Shown: piece by piece, positions 13,256-25,345 of the stretch
Numbering within the stretch: position 1 is the stretch's first letter
Layout: every line of letters begins with the position of its first letter
Source: Rostratula benghalensis
Lineage: Eukaryota; Chordata; Aves; Charadriiformes; Rostratulidae
Length of the DNA: 64,000 nt
NCBI GenBank assembly: GCA_013399305.1
Contig: VXAI01000013.1
Coordinates: forward strand, 3,549,572-3,613,571
Reading direction: 5' to 3'
Program-made: the position numbers and the translations under genes
Notes under the pieces: model-generated
Databases searched by the model: none
Seen by the model: the letters and a program-made list of their open reading frames with translations, nothing else
Told to the model about the DNA's origin: nothing

Positions 13256-13779
13256 AACCCCTAGACATATAACCTTTTCCCCTTGTATTGCTTCATTTTT
13301 TGCCTATTTCACAATGTAGCTATGTTTTCATTAAGGACAAAATATCTTATGAATTTATCCCTCATCTCAGCACACTGTCACTCTTTCTTGCATTGCTTCT
13401 AACCTTGTGCTCCTAGTACTGCTGCATTTTTTTTTTTAAGGGATATTATGTAAGGATGGATTCTAGTCTTGATTTTGGGGGTAGACCTCTGACGGCATGT
13501 CACTGGCTGCAACCTGGCTTCACAGATAATTAGGTGGCATCGTGCTTCTAAATTTTAAATTTGACCATCCAGATTCAGATGCCCAATTCTATTATTTAAA
13601 GAAATTACACTGTTCATATTTGCTGTCCAAGTGGTGACCACCGTAGCTCACTGAAGGATGAAGCTAAGGGAAGATTAGGCTCCACATAGTTGAATGTTAA
13701 TTTACATTGCCACATATCCCACCATCTTCTTGGGCTGCGTGACAATGGCTAACCACCCTGTCTGGTTTTAAAGCTTTTC

Positions 13780-14110
13780 AAGATCTGTGTTGCTGGTATT
13801 AATTCTGTTTATATTTACAGCTCAACTGAGTCTCTGATTTGCTTACCGCAATAACATGGCGATGGACTATCTTACAAAGAACACACAGTACAAAGAGCTC
13901 AGCTGCTGGTTGAAATATTCCAATCATAAAAAGTGCTGCTAATTTAGCTAGGCGATAAATACATTAATTGAGAATATTTATGAAGACTTGTTTGTGCAGA
14001 TGGCCAAAGACAATAACAATGATATTTCCTTACTACATGAGGAGCTCATGTTTATCACATGCCAGTATGGCAGGTATTTACAGTGTTTACTTTCAGCATG
14101 TATGTTTAGA
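13780..14110. promoter_or_regulatory. Candidate conserved enhancer-like block
   Basis: The stretch is dense in motifs typical of developmental enhancers: a homeodomain core ATTAATT (13963-13969), a GCGATAAAT Hox/Cdx-like site (from 13952), an E-box CAGATG (13998-14003), two SOX-like ACAAT cores (14010-14020) and a forkhead TGTTTAC (14084-14090). No transposon signature or ORF explains it. Motif density alone is weak evidence in AT-rich DNA, so this is an inference that needs cross-species alignment. Confidence 0.25.
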
Positions 14111-14222
14111 TCTCTAAATTAGGGGCCTAGACCTGATTTTATCTCATCTACCTTAGGTGTTTAACTAAGCTGGGTAAATTGGAAAGCAGAGCTGTCCTAT
14201 TTTCTTTAGGTAATCAAAGCAA

Positions 14223-14268
14223 GGGGGAGAGAGAGAGAGAGGGAGAGAGAGGGAGGAGGAGAGAGAGG
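14223..14268. repeat. GA-rich polypurine tract
   Basis: This is a G/A-only run of GAGA and GGGAGA units. It is a simple repeat of the kind able to form triplex DNA, with some interruptions. Confidence 0.9.
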
Positions 14269-15300
14269 CAGAAAAACACTCCCAAGAAACAGCTTTTGTC
14301 CCCTGCCATCCAAGTTGTCTTCTGGAGATTAGATACCTGATTCTCCACTGATCAGGGTGATTCACCTCAGTGCCTGAAGTCATGTCGAATCCATCTTCCT
14401 CATTCCTTAGAGTAGCCTGTCTCTGTCCACTGATGACGTATGGAGAATGGCCTTCTAACTTATTAATCTAAATTATTGCAGGATTGAAGGAAGTTGCATG
14501 AATCATCTTCTCCAGGCCAGAACCAGTGAGAGGGAAATTGTTTTGAGGGTTATGCTTACCTCTAGGGTGTTTGCCTCAAGGGAATAGAAGTGCAGTGGAC
14601 TTTGGACTACCTGGTTCCAGTCCTGTGCTTTTGCTAAAAGCAGATTCACGTGATCCAGGAGCGGTGTTTGTGAAAAAGGCACTCTTAAACCACATATGCA
14701 CAATTCAGGCTTTCCCACTGAGACCCAGCGCTGCCAGAGGGGCACATGGAGAGGCAGGAAACATCATTTTCTACTACTTCAGAGTTACCTACATGGGACA
14801 CCCTCTGGTACAGGAAGTTTAAGGAAGTTTTGTGTTTCTGATCACCCTGCCATTAATTAAGTTCCAAAGTATATCTAATTGCAAATTACTATTTGGCACA
14901 CTAGATGCTGAAACAGGCCACATAATTCTCATCACTATGTTATTCCCAGCAGATCAAATATGCCTTTACAGGGGTTGGATGGCAAGGTCATTTTAAGCTG
15001 CAGGGTTTAAGATCTAACCATACCTAGATCATTTTGAAATTTCATTTTGTCCTTAAATAGACGCATTGAATGTGACTATAACAGTTCTGTGCCTCCCATG
15101 GCCACATATTTTTTGGCAAATAATCCTGCATTGTACATCATTCTAATTTTAATCCCACCCATAAAGGCTCAATCCACAACCTGTGCAATGCAGTATCTCT
15201 CCTCCTCTCATCTCTGTCTTGGAAGGTTGTAGATATTGAGAGAAAATGTACACGCACTCTGAATCCCGTTCTGTCAGAAAATGCAATTTTATTCTTTTAA
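14269..15300. other. Non-coding stretch, nothing recognised
   Basis: AT-rich sequence. Two open frames of about 80 codons overlap on opposite strands (14503-14822) without domains. No repeat was recognised. Confidence 0.5.
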
Positions 15301-15373
15301 TTATCTCATAGGTTTTCTATGAGATAAAAACTGATAAATTTCCAATAAAACCCCATTTTAACTTAAAATGGGG
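15301..15373. repeat. Two adjacent perfect 11-bp hairpins
   Basis: Hairpin 1 has arms TTATCTCATAG (15301-15311) and CTATGAGATAA (15317-15327) with a 5-nt GTTTT loop. Hairpin 2 has arms CCCCATTTTAA (15351-15361) and TTAAAATGGGG (15363-15373) around a single C. Only 23 bp separate them. Neither matches a transposon terminal repeat I know, and the short loops argue against a classical pre-miRNA. They may be palindromes made by local template switching. Confidence 0.85.
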
Positions 15374-18300
15374 AAAGTCATGAGGAGATTATTTATGATG
15401 TATTTTACAAATGTTTATTAAGTTCTTTTTTTAGTAGTCAGAGGAAAGATACTTCTAATTTATTGTGCTCTAGCTGATGGTCTGTAGACCAAATCTGGTC
15501 TGTGGGATGCTTCCATCTGGGTAGAGAAGATGGAGATCAACTGTTCTTTTTAATGCCTAATTGCATCTTTTCACTCCCCCTTTTTTTTTTTTCAGAATTT
15601 GGAAACAACCCCCACAGCATACTGGATAGACTATACTCAATTATTGGCAAAATTTGTCCTGGAGACAAAATAAAGTACAATGCAGCTAAAAGAGCTTAAA
15701 AACTCTGGGCATGTGATTTTGCTCTCTTTCTTGTTGCTCATGTGATGGGTTGAAACTGAGGTTGGAGGAAATGAAAGTCAGGACTGTGCAAAAACTGAGT
15801 CCAGACAGTGACTCAGAAGGAAAATGGATTAAGCTGAGAGTTTGTTTTGACAACTTTTCAGGTAAAATTTGGGTCTAATAGTGAATGCAAGAACATTGAC
15901 TTTCTGTTCCTTGTGCTGTCTTGAAAACAGTGTCAAAGAAAGCAATAGCATACAAAGCTTCCTCACAAACAAAGGCTGGTAAAAATTCAGAAGTCATCAT
16001 TTGTTCAAGTGAAGGTTAATTCAGAAACCATTTCTGATATTTTTACCTCTCTGTTGCATAGTTGCAACACGTCAGGGATGGAGGAGGAAGCACTGTACAA
16101 CTGTGCTGAAGAGAGCCAACAGCCGCTGCAGTTCAAGGCAAAGCCTGCTCAGCACCATGCGGGCTGACCCCTGATTTAACCTCCCTTAGTGTTCCCAGCA
16201 TTGTTCACAATCATATTAAAAGATGATAGCATCAAGAACGCACAGACTTCTGCAACCTAATTTCTCTCAATCACTTTACAAATCTCTTATTATTATTATT
16301 TATCTTTTCCTCAGCAGTAATTGGCTGGATATTTTAATCATTTCAATGTATTCTATATCCCAGTTAATAAAAGTCTTGTAAGGGTATGTTGATTTCAAGG
16401 TGTTAGTGCTTACGAAAGATACACATCTGGTTGTTCGAAAAATGAAGCCTTTTATTATCTCTGAGCAAGTATAGCAGAAAACTACACTGTTTTGATGTAC
16501 CAAAGTTTTGATGTACACAGACCCTGACCTAAAAAGGAGTTCAAATTCATTCTCTCATGAAGCTTTTATGACTGACCTCCAGCCGCCAAATATGTGGAGT
16601 TTTTTTCTTAATGTGGACACCTGTCAAGAGTAAATGGCTTGAGACTATATTATTTCACATAAACTGCTAAGAACCTCCTCAAATTCATGCAACAAATAAC
16701 ACATGGATAACCTGGAAGAGAGCAGGATATCCTAGCATGTACTGCAAAACCCCATCGGAGAAAAAACCGAGCAACTAACAGCAAGCAACTTTCAGGTACT
16801 CACAAATCACACAAAATAAGGTAAAAGAGAAAGTATCATACATGGAACCTCACCACTTTTATATGGTGACTTCTTTTTGAGTAATACAGAATAATATGAA
16901 TAACATTCTTGCTCCTTGGCCTTCCTTGCAATAAATGGGTTTGTGATTACAGAGCAGAGGAATCAAAAACAAATTTACTAGACATTCGGTTGAAGGAAAT
17001 GGATCACATCTGAAAAACCTACGGAGTCTAACAATGTTTTTCCACTCGAGATCTCAAAGAATTTCAGACCTTTGTCAAGACTCTGTCTACATACTCCTAG
17101 GAAGACTAATTTCAAACTGAAGTAATGCTTAAACCAAAATGCTGCAGCAAGAATTGTCATGGAAATGATTTGTCGTTGTTGGTATTATTTTCCAGGTGAA
17201 TCCTACAGTGACAATCCACCACTTAAAGAAAGACTGATACTTACTATGGAAAGAAAAAAGACAATAGACTAATTGTACTGATATGAACCTCTCTGTTGAG
17301 CATACAGTGTTTGATGTACTTAACTGGTTGCTTATTGTTTGTGTTACTTAGAGTGCATGGTACGCAGAGTACACCAGGTTCCAGGCAGCACTGAGTAAAA
17401 ACAGTGGATCATCTCACCCAATTCACAGTCTTTTCAATCCCAGAGTAAGGATTTTTTCCAGATGGCACATCCTTTGGCAAAGAACTCCACATGTTGATCA
17501 CCAGCAAAGGTGGGAGGGAGGCTTTGTAAGCAAAGGCTGTGGGACCAAGGCAACAGCTGATAATCTGGAGAGGCACATGGATGCCTTGAACCCACTGGAA
17601 GCTTGCTGTCTTTCACTGATTAGCATGGTTAGCTACTCACTTCTTCAGCCTCTTTAGTTCTTACCTTCCCCCAGCCCATTTTTCTTTCCCTGCTCCTCGT
17701 TCATCCTATGCTGGCCTTCCTTTCCCAGTTTCAGCAGCGGATGGTAAGCATATTCCCCATTTCTTTCCTGGCTCCCACTTTTGTGTGTTACTGATTACAG
17801 CCTTTCCCTGGACTGCGTATCATTACAGATGTTCCTTGCAGGTCTCCAACCTGTCATCATGCTTTTGCTAGTTTATGCACTCTTAGTTTTATTGGTCCTC
17901 TGCTCACACTGGAAGAAAAAACCCAACCACCATAGAGAAGCAAAAAAATTAACAATTACAGCTTCTTCTTACTTATTTGTATTTATATTTCTTTACTCTT
18001 TATTTCTTCTACTGTTTAGCACAAAGGAAGAACCACGTTGAAGACACATCAAAAGTTATGCTTTGGCATTAAAACACTCACAAAAGCTATTCTTTGCTCT
18101 AGACAATCTTCTGACATTCACAGAATACCTTTAAAAAAAACCCTTCTTGGTCCCTTCCATGTTACATCTCCTTAATTCCCAAGCAAACAAATTGTATTTT
18201 GAATGGATGAAAGTCCTAAGTGAATAATTTTTTTTTTGCAAGAAAAAACAGCAAATACAAAGATACAAAATTACAGTGGATGAGGCTGTGAAAAGAGGTA

Positions 18301-19729
18301 GTAATTCAGGTAACTAAGGAAAGGTAGAAAAGAAGGCAGTGATGTGCAAGCAAGGTGAGCTGCATACTGTATTTGAACAAGCTCATCTAAATGTAATAGT
18401 CTTTAAGAGCCCTAAAAATTAGTTTCCAGAGGTAAGATTTTTTTTGCTCAGTTCTGGCAAAAATAACATGCAAAAGATGTTGGTTTTTAGAAATTTTTCC
18501 CAATAAGACTAAAACCAGAAGAACAAAGTATTTCAGGGATTTTTCCAGTGAATTATATCTTATACTTTGGTATTCTGGTGAAGACTGTTACAGGAAAAGA
18601 AAAAAGTTGAAGAATTTTATTCAGCTTAGAGAGAATTAACAGTTTGAACTAAAGAGAAAGAATATTTCCTACAAATATTCATCTTATGAAAATTTTCACA
18701 AGAGCTAGAGCTTCTCTTAAGCTGACCTGTTCCTACACGTATTTGAAGTTGCAACTACAAGAGTGGAATGGAAAAAAGACCTCAGTAAAACTTGGCCCAA
18801 CCTTTGCTTACCAGGCTTGAAATTTACTGCTAAGACCTCTGACTTCCCTTGCTGTCACTTCACACCTCAGCTGTGACCTTGAGTCTGGTTTCCACTCAAG
18901 CAAAATCTCCACAGATGCCAAGGAAGGCAATGAAGTCAGAACTGTGAACTTGGTGATTTTGCAAGATTTTATATTTTTGGTGTTTATAGCAATTTTTTTT
19001 TTCACTCTGTAGCATACTGGCAATTTCTAAAAAATAAGAAAAAGAAAAAAAACCACAATCAAACCCTCCTACGCTTTTAAGGGAACAGAGATGTTGAGAA
19101 GCATTATCTCCCACTGTACAATTTTCCTTTAGTAGACTTAGATGATTAAGAAGGATTCAGAAAGAACTAAAATTAGATTGTCAATAACTGATTTCATAAT
19201 CAGGAAATAAAAGTGCAAATACATTAAGCAAGGCTATTTTTGTTTGCTTTCAACATTCCATAGAAAAGGAATGCCTTTTTGGTGATTTGATTTGCTGACC
19301 TACTTCGCAAGACTCTATAGAAAGCTGTCTGTAGATGTTGAATCAAATTCTTTCAGATGAAATGCTGTTTTTCTTGCTGTGTGCATAAACATCTAAATAT
19401 GATAATGAAGTATGCACACAAATGTTGATTCAACTCTAATTGATGGCAAAACTTCAGTAATGCAAGATCTGGTCTTTGGCAATTGATAGAGATGCCTGTA
19501 AACAGTGAGGATGTTATAAGCATAAGGCAGTAAAAGATTTGGCAATGGATAATACAATAGCTATCCTTATACTTCTCCTTTCAAAGCTTCTCTGGGCTGC
19601 TATCCTCTGATGGAAAGTGTGGCCCTTTGCCTTACATCTACCTAAGAAAGTTGATAATTCCAACCACTGGGCCTAACTATCCTTTAACCTGTGATATGAT
19701 TTCTCTAAGATGTATTCTGAGTGGTAGGG
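15374..19729. other. Non-coding stretch
   Basis: No gene was recognised. A strong polypyrimidine tract ending in CAG occurs at 15576-15595, described under the findings. A 6-bp hairpin GTTGCA-TAGT-TGCAAC lies near 16054, and an 8-bp stem GAATATTT/AAATATTC at 18660-18680. The open frames here are short and without domains; the 86-codon one at 17781-18041 is hydrophobic but shows no family signature. Confidence 0.5.
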
Positions 19730-19870
19730 ACTCACTGTTATTCTTATTTTACAGAAGGGAAAGTGAACTACAGAGAAGCTGAGTAACTTCTCCTAGGGCC
19801 TACAAGGAGTTTATATTAGGGTAGGTATTCAGAGCTAGACTAGAGCTTTAAATACTAGGTCCTGTTTTCT
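19730..19870 (+). mobile_element. MIR/L2-like SINE relic
   Basis: The segment carries, in order, TTATTCTTATTTTACAGAA, a GAACTACAGAGAAGC block, then TGAGTAACTTCTCCTAGGG. This mirrors the MIR/L2 3' signature 'cattttacagatgaggaaactgaggcacagagaggttaagtaacttgcccaagg'. The tRNA-derived head with A and B boxes is not evident. MIR elements are ancient amniote repeats, and divergence here is high, as expected in a bird. Confidence 0.6.
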
Positions 19871-22800
19871 CCTCCTGGTTGCCACATCTTCATAGCTGTG
19901 TGGGCTGAAGAAAGCACTGTATTTGTCCCTAGAGCAGTGCATGACAGCAATGTTCTGATTAACACTTAAGGCAGGAAGGAAAATAAAAATCTACGAAATG
20001 CATAACAGGCAAAATTAAAAAAAAAAAAAGAACATATTTTAAATTTGTGCCTATTACAGTAACTTAAGGTATTAGTTAGTGCAACAGTTAGCACTGGATA
20101 TGACAGGAATGAGGAAAGCACTGGAAATGCAATTTGCAAGTAGATTGTGTACCTTTCAGCATACCATTACTCTTCAACCCTTCCACTGGTGCTTTCTAGG
20201 AAGCATCTACCCCACTCAGTGCATCCACTCAGCAATCTGTTCAGGTTCAGGGAACCTTTCACAGGCTGGTCTTGCTTTCTGCCAGAATCAAGCACCGCAA
20301 CAACTCCAATATAAGCAATTCTTAAGCTATTTTTAATTTCAAAAGCACAATAAATAAATAAAGCCCTCTCTCACATAGCTCTGCTCTTCAGTCTCAAGTC
20401 CTCATCCTTTATGAAGCCAGAAGTTAATTGTCTCCTCTTCTGCTGCTTTGGAAGCCTATTTAAATTCAGAAGCTTGAACTTGGGTGTCTGGGCTGTGTGC
20501 TGGTATCTGTGCATAGTTTCTTTATGAAGCAGGACCAAGTGCTCCTCTAGACCTAGGTAAGGTCAATAGATTCTCATGTGTCACCTGTCATATCTCTGCA
20601 AACATAGACTCTTGTGTCTCATTTGGAAGGCTCCATAGGATGTGTGTTATGTTCATCACCATAAAATATGTACCAATGCACTACAACAAATTTGAAAAAA
20701 AAACCCAAAACCTCAAGCAAAATGTTAAAGTGCTGAAACAGGGGATCAGATCCAGAGTATGAAGTTTTTCCTAAGCTGATAAGGTAAGCAGTGCAGTTCC
20801 ATTATTTGATGGTTGCCCCTGCTATATTTTTCTGTTTTCTTTCTGTAAATAGGAGGATGCTACTAACAGCCATATAACTCATTCTGGTTTATGACCTAGT
20901 GGAGGAAGTCAGTTCTAATGCTTTATGGCACCAAAGCAGAATATTTTTTGCATGTGGTTCTGTTACACTGATTATCCACACTGTAAGAACCATAAATCAA
21001 TATCTAGTACAACTTAAAACATTTCAAGGTTAACAATTAAACATTGTTTCCCTCTGCAAAGAGACAAAAAACCGTCAGAGATGCCTCTGCATTTGATCGG
21101 CAAGGCATTTAATTTTAGCACCAATAAACGTACAGGAATGTTCTCAATTTAGCCATTCTGATTTATATAGCTTTGTGTGTGTGCATTCATGTGTGTATAT
21201 ATATTTAGAGGATATATATTCTAACAAGAAATACAGTCTTAATTTGCTTTACTGGCATCTATAAGGGAAGATATTTCCCAGAGAAAAGGTATAGGGTAAA
21301 AGTCTGAATGTGAAAACTAAAAGCTTTGAAAATGGGTAACTTCTAGTAAGGTCATTTTAGATTAGAAGAGACAGTCTACCTTCCCAAAACCATGAAGCAA
21401 CCAGGCAATTAACACTTTTACAGTGTCATCTCTCCAACCATGGTTATATGTACAAAGTCAGATTTCACCTACAGTGCTGTCATGAAGACATGACCATGTG
21501 AGTTGTGTATGATAAAGAGATGGGTCTCAGTTGAGGTCCCAGCTTACCAAAGTGAGGTTGAAGCAAAGGCAGATGCTACAAAGATGTGTCTTGTAATGTC
21601 TTCTAGAACATCCCTTTTTGCTTTGCTTGCCCCAGAGAGCAAAGATCTTGATATAACATATATATGATAGGTTACATATGATTTCAGCGTACACATAGGT
21701 GAGTGTGTAAGATAAAAACACCTATTTAGCAAGAAGTGATCGTATGTTTCAAGATGCATTTAACTTTAGTAGGGAGAAAGTTCCCTAGAAGACATGCATC
21801 TGTGTTATTTTTGTAATACATTCTTCAATTCATTTGTTACCCAGAGACAACCCAGAGCCTTGCAGGACCTGTTGTGGTTCAGAAAGGGCCTCTGAATGGG
21901 CAAGTTGTCGAAAATAGCATGCTAGCCAGGAGGATAGCTGCCTCTCCCAGCTATTCACCTCTTTGCTAGCCTGGAAAATAACAGTTTTGTTCAGGCTTTC
22001 TTGGCTTTTACAAATGCTTTAGTAAACACTGAATGACAACTTCAAGCTGTTTACCCAGAATAGCCAAATGGTCGGCATAATGGTGTCTGTCACAACAGGG
22101 GGAAGTACTGTATTACCTTATTAAGTTATCATTTCTGTTAATAAACTCATGTCCTGTTTACAGTAAACAGCAGTGCAGGAAGAAGAGAAATCAGCAGAAA
22201 AATTTGGAAAAGAATACATGTTATTACCTAATAAAGGCTAACCACAAACTGTGAAAACCATGCAGTTAATCATGCTATTGAAAGTGAGTAAAGTTTGAAA
22301 ATGTAAGAGGAAAAAAAAAAGAAAAGGAAGAAACAATTAGCATTTTATGAAAAGATTTCTGATGACCTGAAGATGTGTTGCCCGTATGGAATGAGCTGCT
22401 ACAGACTAGGAATGAAAATTTGTTGTGTTGGTATTGTGGAAATACTTCCATGTTACTTGTGCAAAAAATTCTAGTATGAAAATAAAAAGAAATTAATATT
22501 GTTCTGTAGGGGATTCTACAAAGAAAGAATGCTCATTTTCTTTGTATGTGAACCACTATAAAAGCTTTGTAAGAGAAACTGATGGGTATTAGTAGGAAGT
22601 TGGGCATTGATCACAGGCTGAACCTACAGAAGAAATACAAGGAAACATTCCAGTTTTGTGGAGAAGAGAAAGAAATATGAAAACCTGTTAGGTCCTCCCT
22701 GTTTCGCTGCTGAGGCCATCTAACAAGCCATGAACAAAAGAGACTGAGAGCTGTAGGCTTAGCTCTTGATCAGTGTAGGGACAGAGCCAGGATGTGGAAC

Positions 22801-23744
22801 TGAGAAGAGTGGGAGAACAGAGTCCGTGCACTATAGCGTAGTACAGCCTCAGATATTCAAGGAACAGCAGGAGATTTTGGAAGCTTGCTATTGGAAAATA
22901 AATGGCATAAATGATAGGAAAACTGAAATCCTAGTAGTGATGGTGCATTGTTTTCAAGTACAAAGCTGAGGTGCATTACCACATTTCAGAATCTAATAAA
23001 AAACTATTGGCTCCTGTGGTTTCAAACCTCTTTCTTCCCCTTCCCCATTCTAATTCATTTTGAACATATTCCGGATTTCCTGAAAAGTAGGGTCTGCCTA
23101 CCACACTAATGCTTACAAAGAGACATGAAGAAGTGAGGAAGCTATGCTTGTATTAAGCAATGCTAACAACATTTGAGGCATCGAAAGAGGCCACTAGCAC
23201 TCATTTTCTGGGAAATGGTGGAGAGCAAGGTCTCAGGATTTTTCAGTGTGTGAAAAAATTAGTGTGGTAAAATTCCCTGGTAAACAGAATCATGACAGAT
23301 TTGGGAACCATTGGTTCCCCAGGCCTGAGCCACAACCCTGCTCCATACTTGGGCAATGATGCCATTGTCAGCCATCCACATGTGGCAAGGGAACTGCAGG
23401 GAGGTGCTTACCCGGTCCCTGATCTGGACAGCTGGAGGAATCTAATCTGAAAAGACAGGAGTATGTCTCAGCTGATCATCCAGACACAGTTTAAAATGCC
23501 AGGCACCTGTTACAACAGAACGAGCTCCATGTCTGACAATACTAGGAGTGCTCTGCTGACATACCAAAAATATTTCACTTACCATCCTACTTTTAAGAGA
23601 CATTCTCAGCATTACAAAACCACAGTAAAATACAGTTTGACTGAAACATGTCAGCATTCAGCACAGTAGATGCAACCATCATAAACTGACTATGCTGCCT
23701 GAGAAAATGTCCCGATATCCCAAGCTACTGTTTTGCAGATGGAG
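19871..23744. other. Non-coding stretch
   Basis: No gene or confident transposon was recognised. An A13 run lies at 20017-20029. TATA-rich simple sequence occurs near 21190-21225. An 8-bp palindrome GGGAACCA-T-TGGTTCCC sits at 23303-23319. Confidence 0.5.
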
Positions 23745-24157
23745 ATCCATAGGGACTGCATGCATAGAACCTGGCTGGATGGCCACCCTCAAAACGTTGC
23801 AGCCAATGGCTCAATATCCAAGTGACGGCCAGTGACAAGTGGTGTTCCTCAGGTGGAGAGGGACTCTTTATCAGGGAGTGTAGTGATAGGACAAGGGGTA
23901 ATGGTTTTAAACTGAAAGAGGGGATATTTAGATTAGATACCAGAAAGAAATTCTTTACTCTGAGGGTGGTGAGGCACTGGAACTGGTTGCCTAGAGAAGC
24001 TCTGGATCCTCCATCCCTGGAAGTGTTCAAGGCCAGGCTGGATGGGGGTTTGAGCAGCCTGGTCTAGTGGGAGGTGTCCTGGCCCAGGGCAGGGGGGTTG
24101 GAACTCGATGATCGTTAAGGTCCCTTCCAACTCTAACCATTCTATGATTCTGTGATA
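23745..24157 (+). mobile_element. CR1 LINE fragment with internal deletion
   Basis: The 5' part (about 23765-23852) matches the CR1 RT region: CTGGCTGGATGGCC, a GTTGCAGCCAATGG block and a CGGCCAGTGACAAGTGG block ending TGTTCCTCAG. It then jumps directly to the C-terminal block GGAGAGGGACTCTTTATC, skipping several hundred bases of pol. From there it is continuous to the 3' end: an open frame reads [31 protein letters not shown] and PSLEVFKARLDGGL, the conserved CR1 ORF2 C-terminus. The 3' UTR ends in TTCTATGATTCTGTGAT, the CR1-type octamer tail. The copy is dead: it is 5'-truncated and lacks the catalytic part. Confidence 0.93.
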
Positions 24158-24254
24158 TGTTTATGCCTCACTTACACATTTACAAACATTTCAGTACTAT
24201 ACTGAAACCTCACACATAAGAGCAACAAAGAGGAGAAACCCATATGAGGAACAG

Positions 24255-24445
24255 CAACAGGTGCATGGCAGGATTTATCTCACCTAATTTAGACACCCAG
24301 AGCATAGGCATCTCCTTCTGAGCTGTGCTCCTTTTATAGTCAATGGAAGAGAAACAGACACTTTCAGGGCATGATCTGACTGCTTTATTTATGATTACAC
24401 CTACACTACAATGAGAGGAGATGCATCCTAGAAATGCCACTTTCA
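24255..24445. repeat. Dispersed repeat B, copy 1
   Basis: This copy shares three ordered blocks with 33060-33225: GCAGGATTTATCTCACCTAA, GTCAATGGAAGAGAAACAG with ACACTT following, and TGCATCCTAGAAATGCC. The style of these motifs recalls an old sauropsid interspersed repeat, but I cannot name the family. It follows the 3' end of a CR1 by about 100 bp. Confidence 0.6.
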
Positions 24446-24533
24446 TTCCATAGACTATGAAAGGGCCTTGAGGTGACTAACAAACATAAATTTGAATGCT
24501 GGCTAAACCAAATGAAAAAGTTCAAACAAATAC

Positions 24534-24555
24534 TTTTTTTTTTTTTTTTCCCCCA
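24534..24555. repeat. T16-C6 polypyrimidine run
   Basis: Sixteen T run into six C and then AGG. It resembles a splice acceptor tract, but no plausible exon follows; the next bases are another T-rich stretch. It is treated as low-complexity sequence. Confidence 0.8.
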
Positions 24556-24904
24556 GGGATTTTTTTTAAAGCTAGCCTTGTTTTCTGTTCAGTTTTAGCA
24601 TGGTCCTATAAAAACAAGAAGGTTTATGAGCAAAGGACAAGGCCTGTGGGGCTAGAACTATCCTTAGTCATGTTGCTACAGAACTCTTCTGTGTCATGAA
24701 ACCATGACTCTGGTGTTAATCCCACATGGGGATTTAGGTATCACATTTACAAATTGAAGATGGAGTAGATTAGCCCATAAAACCAGACAGAGCTTTATTT
24801 AGCTCAACATGCACAGATTTGGGCGATCTATGTCACAGTTCAATAAGTGGTCATCCAACTGACCAGCAGATCCCTAGGGCTAAAATGGCTGCCCTGGTTT
24901 GGAA

Positions 24905-25345
24905 TGGGTATATATCTAGCTAATTAATACATTAGTTCTTGATCAGTCTGTTTCTAACAGTGGACATAAAATACCTGAAAAAAAGAAAAAAAAAAAAAAA
25001 AGTGCTATCCCTAAAGATTCTGTTTTGTAAGACAGACCAACATGAGTCTTGCCACATCCATATAATGTGACAGATACCCTGTAAATTTCAGTGCTCCCTT
25101 AAAAATGTTTCACTGTAAGAGGATTAAAGTGTCTATTTAGTGGCCTTCAGCTTTCTTGGGTGGTTTTTGTTTCTCCTCCCTCAGGGAGACTTTTGCTACA
25201 CTTTCTTGATCAGGCAAACAAGGTAAGCTATTCACCTGCCCACCTAAGGCCCTTCCTGCCCTTCCCATTCGGCACCATCCATCAGCTGATCTGTGATACC
25301 TGGAGCAGCAGAAAGACAACATCCTGCAGTATGTGCTTGTGGTTC
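24905..25345 (+). repeat. Diverged duplicated segment A, copy 1
   Basis: It aligns in the same orientation and order with 28005-28455. Shared blocks include TGTTTTGTAAGACAGACCAA with ACATGAGTCTT, ACATCCATATAATGT, CCCTGTAAATTTCAGTGCT, AGTGGCCTTCAGCTTTCTTG, and CATCAGCTGATCTGTGATAC with CTGGAGCAGCAGAAAG. By eye the best blocks are about 80% identical. An A-rich run (24978-25001) interrupts this copy where copy 2 has ordinary sequence. I do not recognise the family; it is either an interspersed repeat or a local duplication. Confidence 0.8.

Noticed and set aside
15739..15790. TGTGATGGGTTGA, like the first bases of another bird ERV LTR
   Set aside because: Similarity ends after about 13 bases and none of the downstream LTR blocks follow.
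24534..24560. T16-C6-AGG as a splice acceptor
   Set aside because: The following bases are again T-rich with early stops in most frames and no exon-like sequence.
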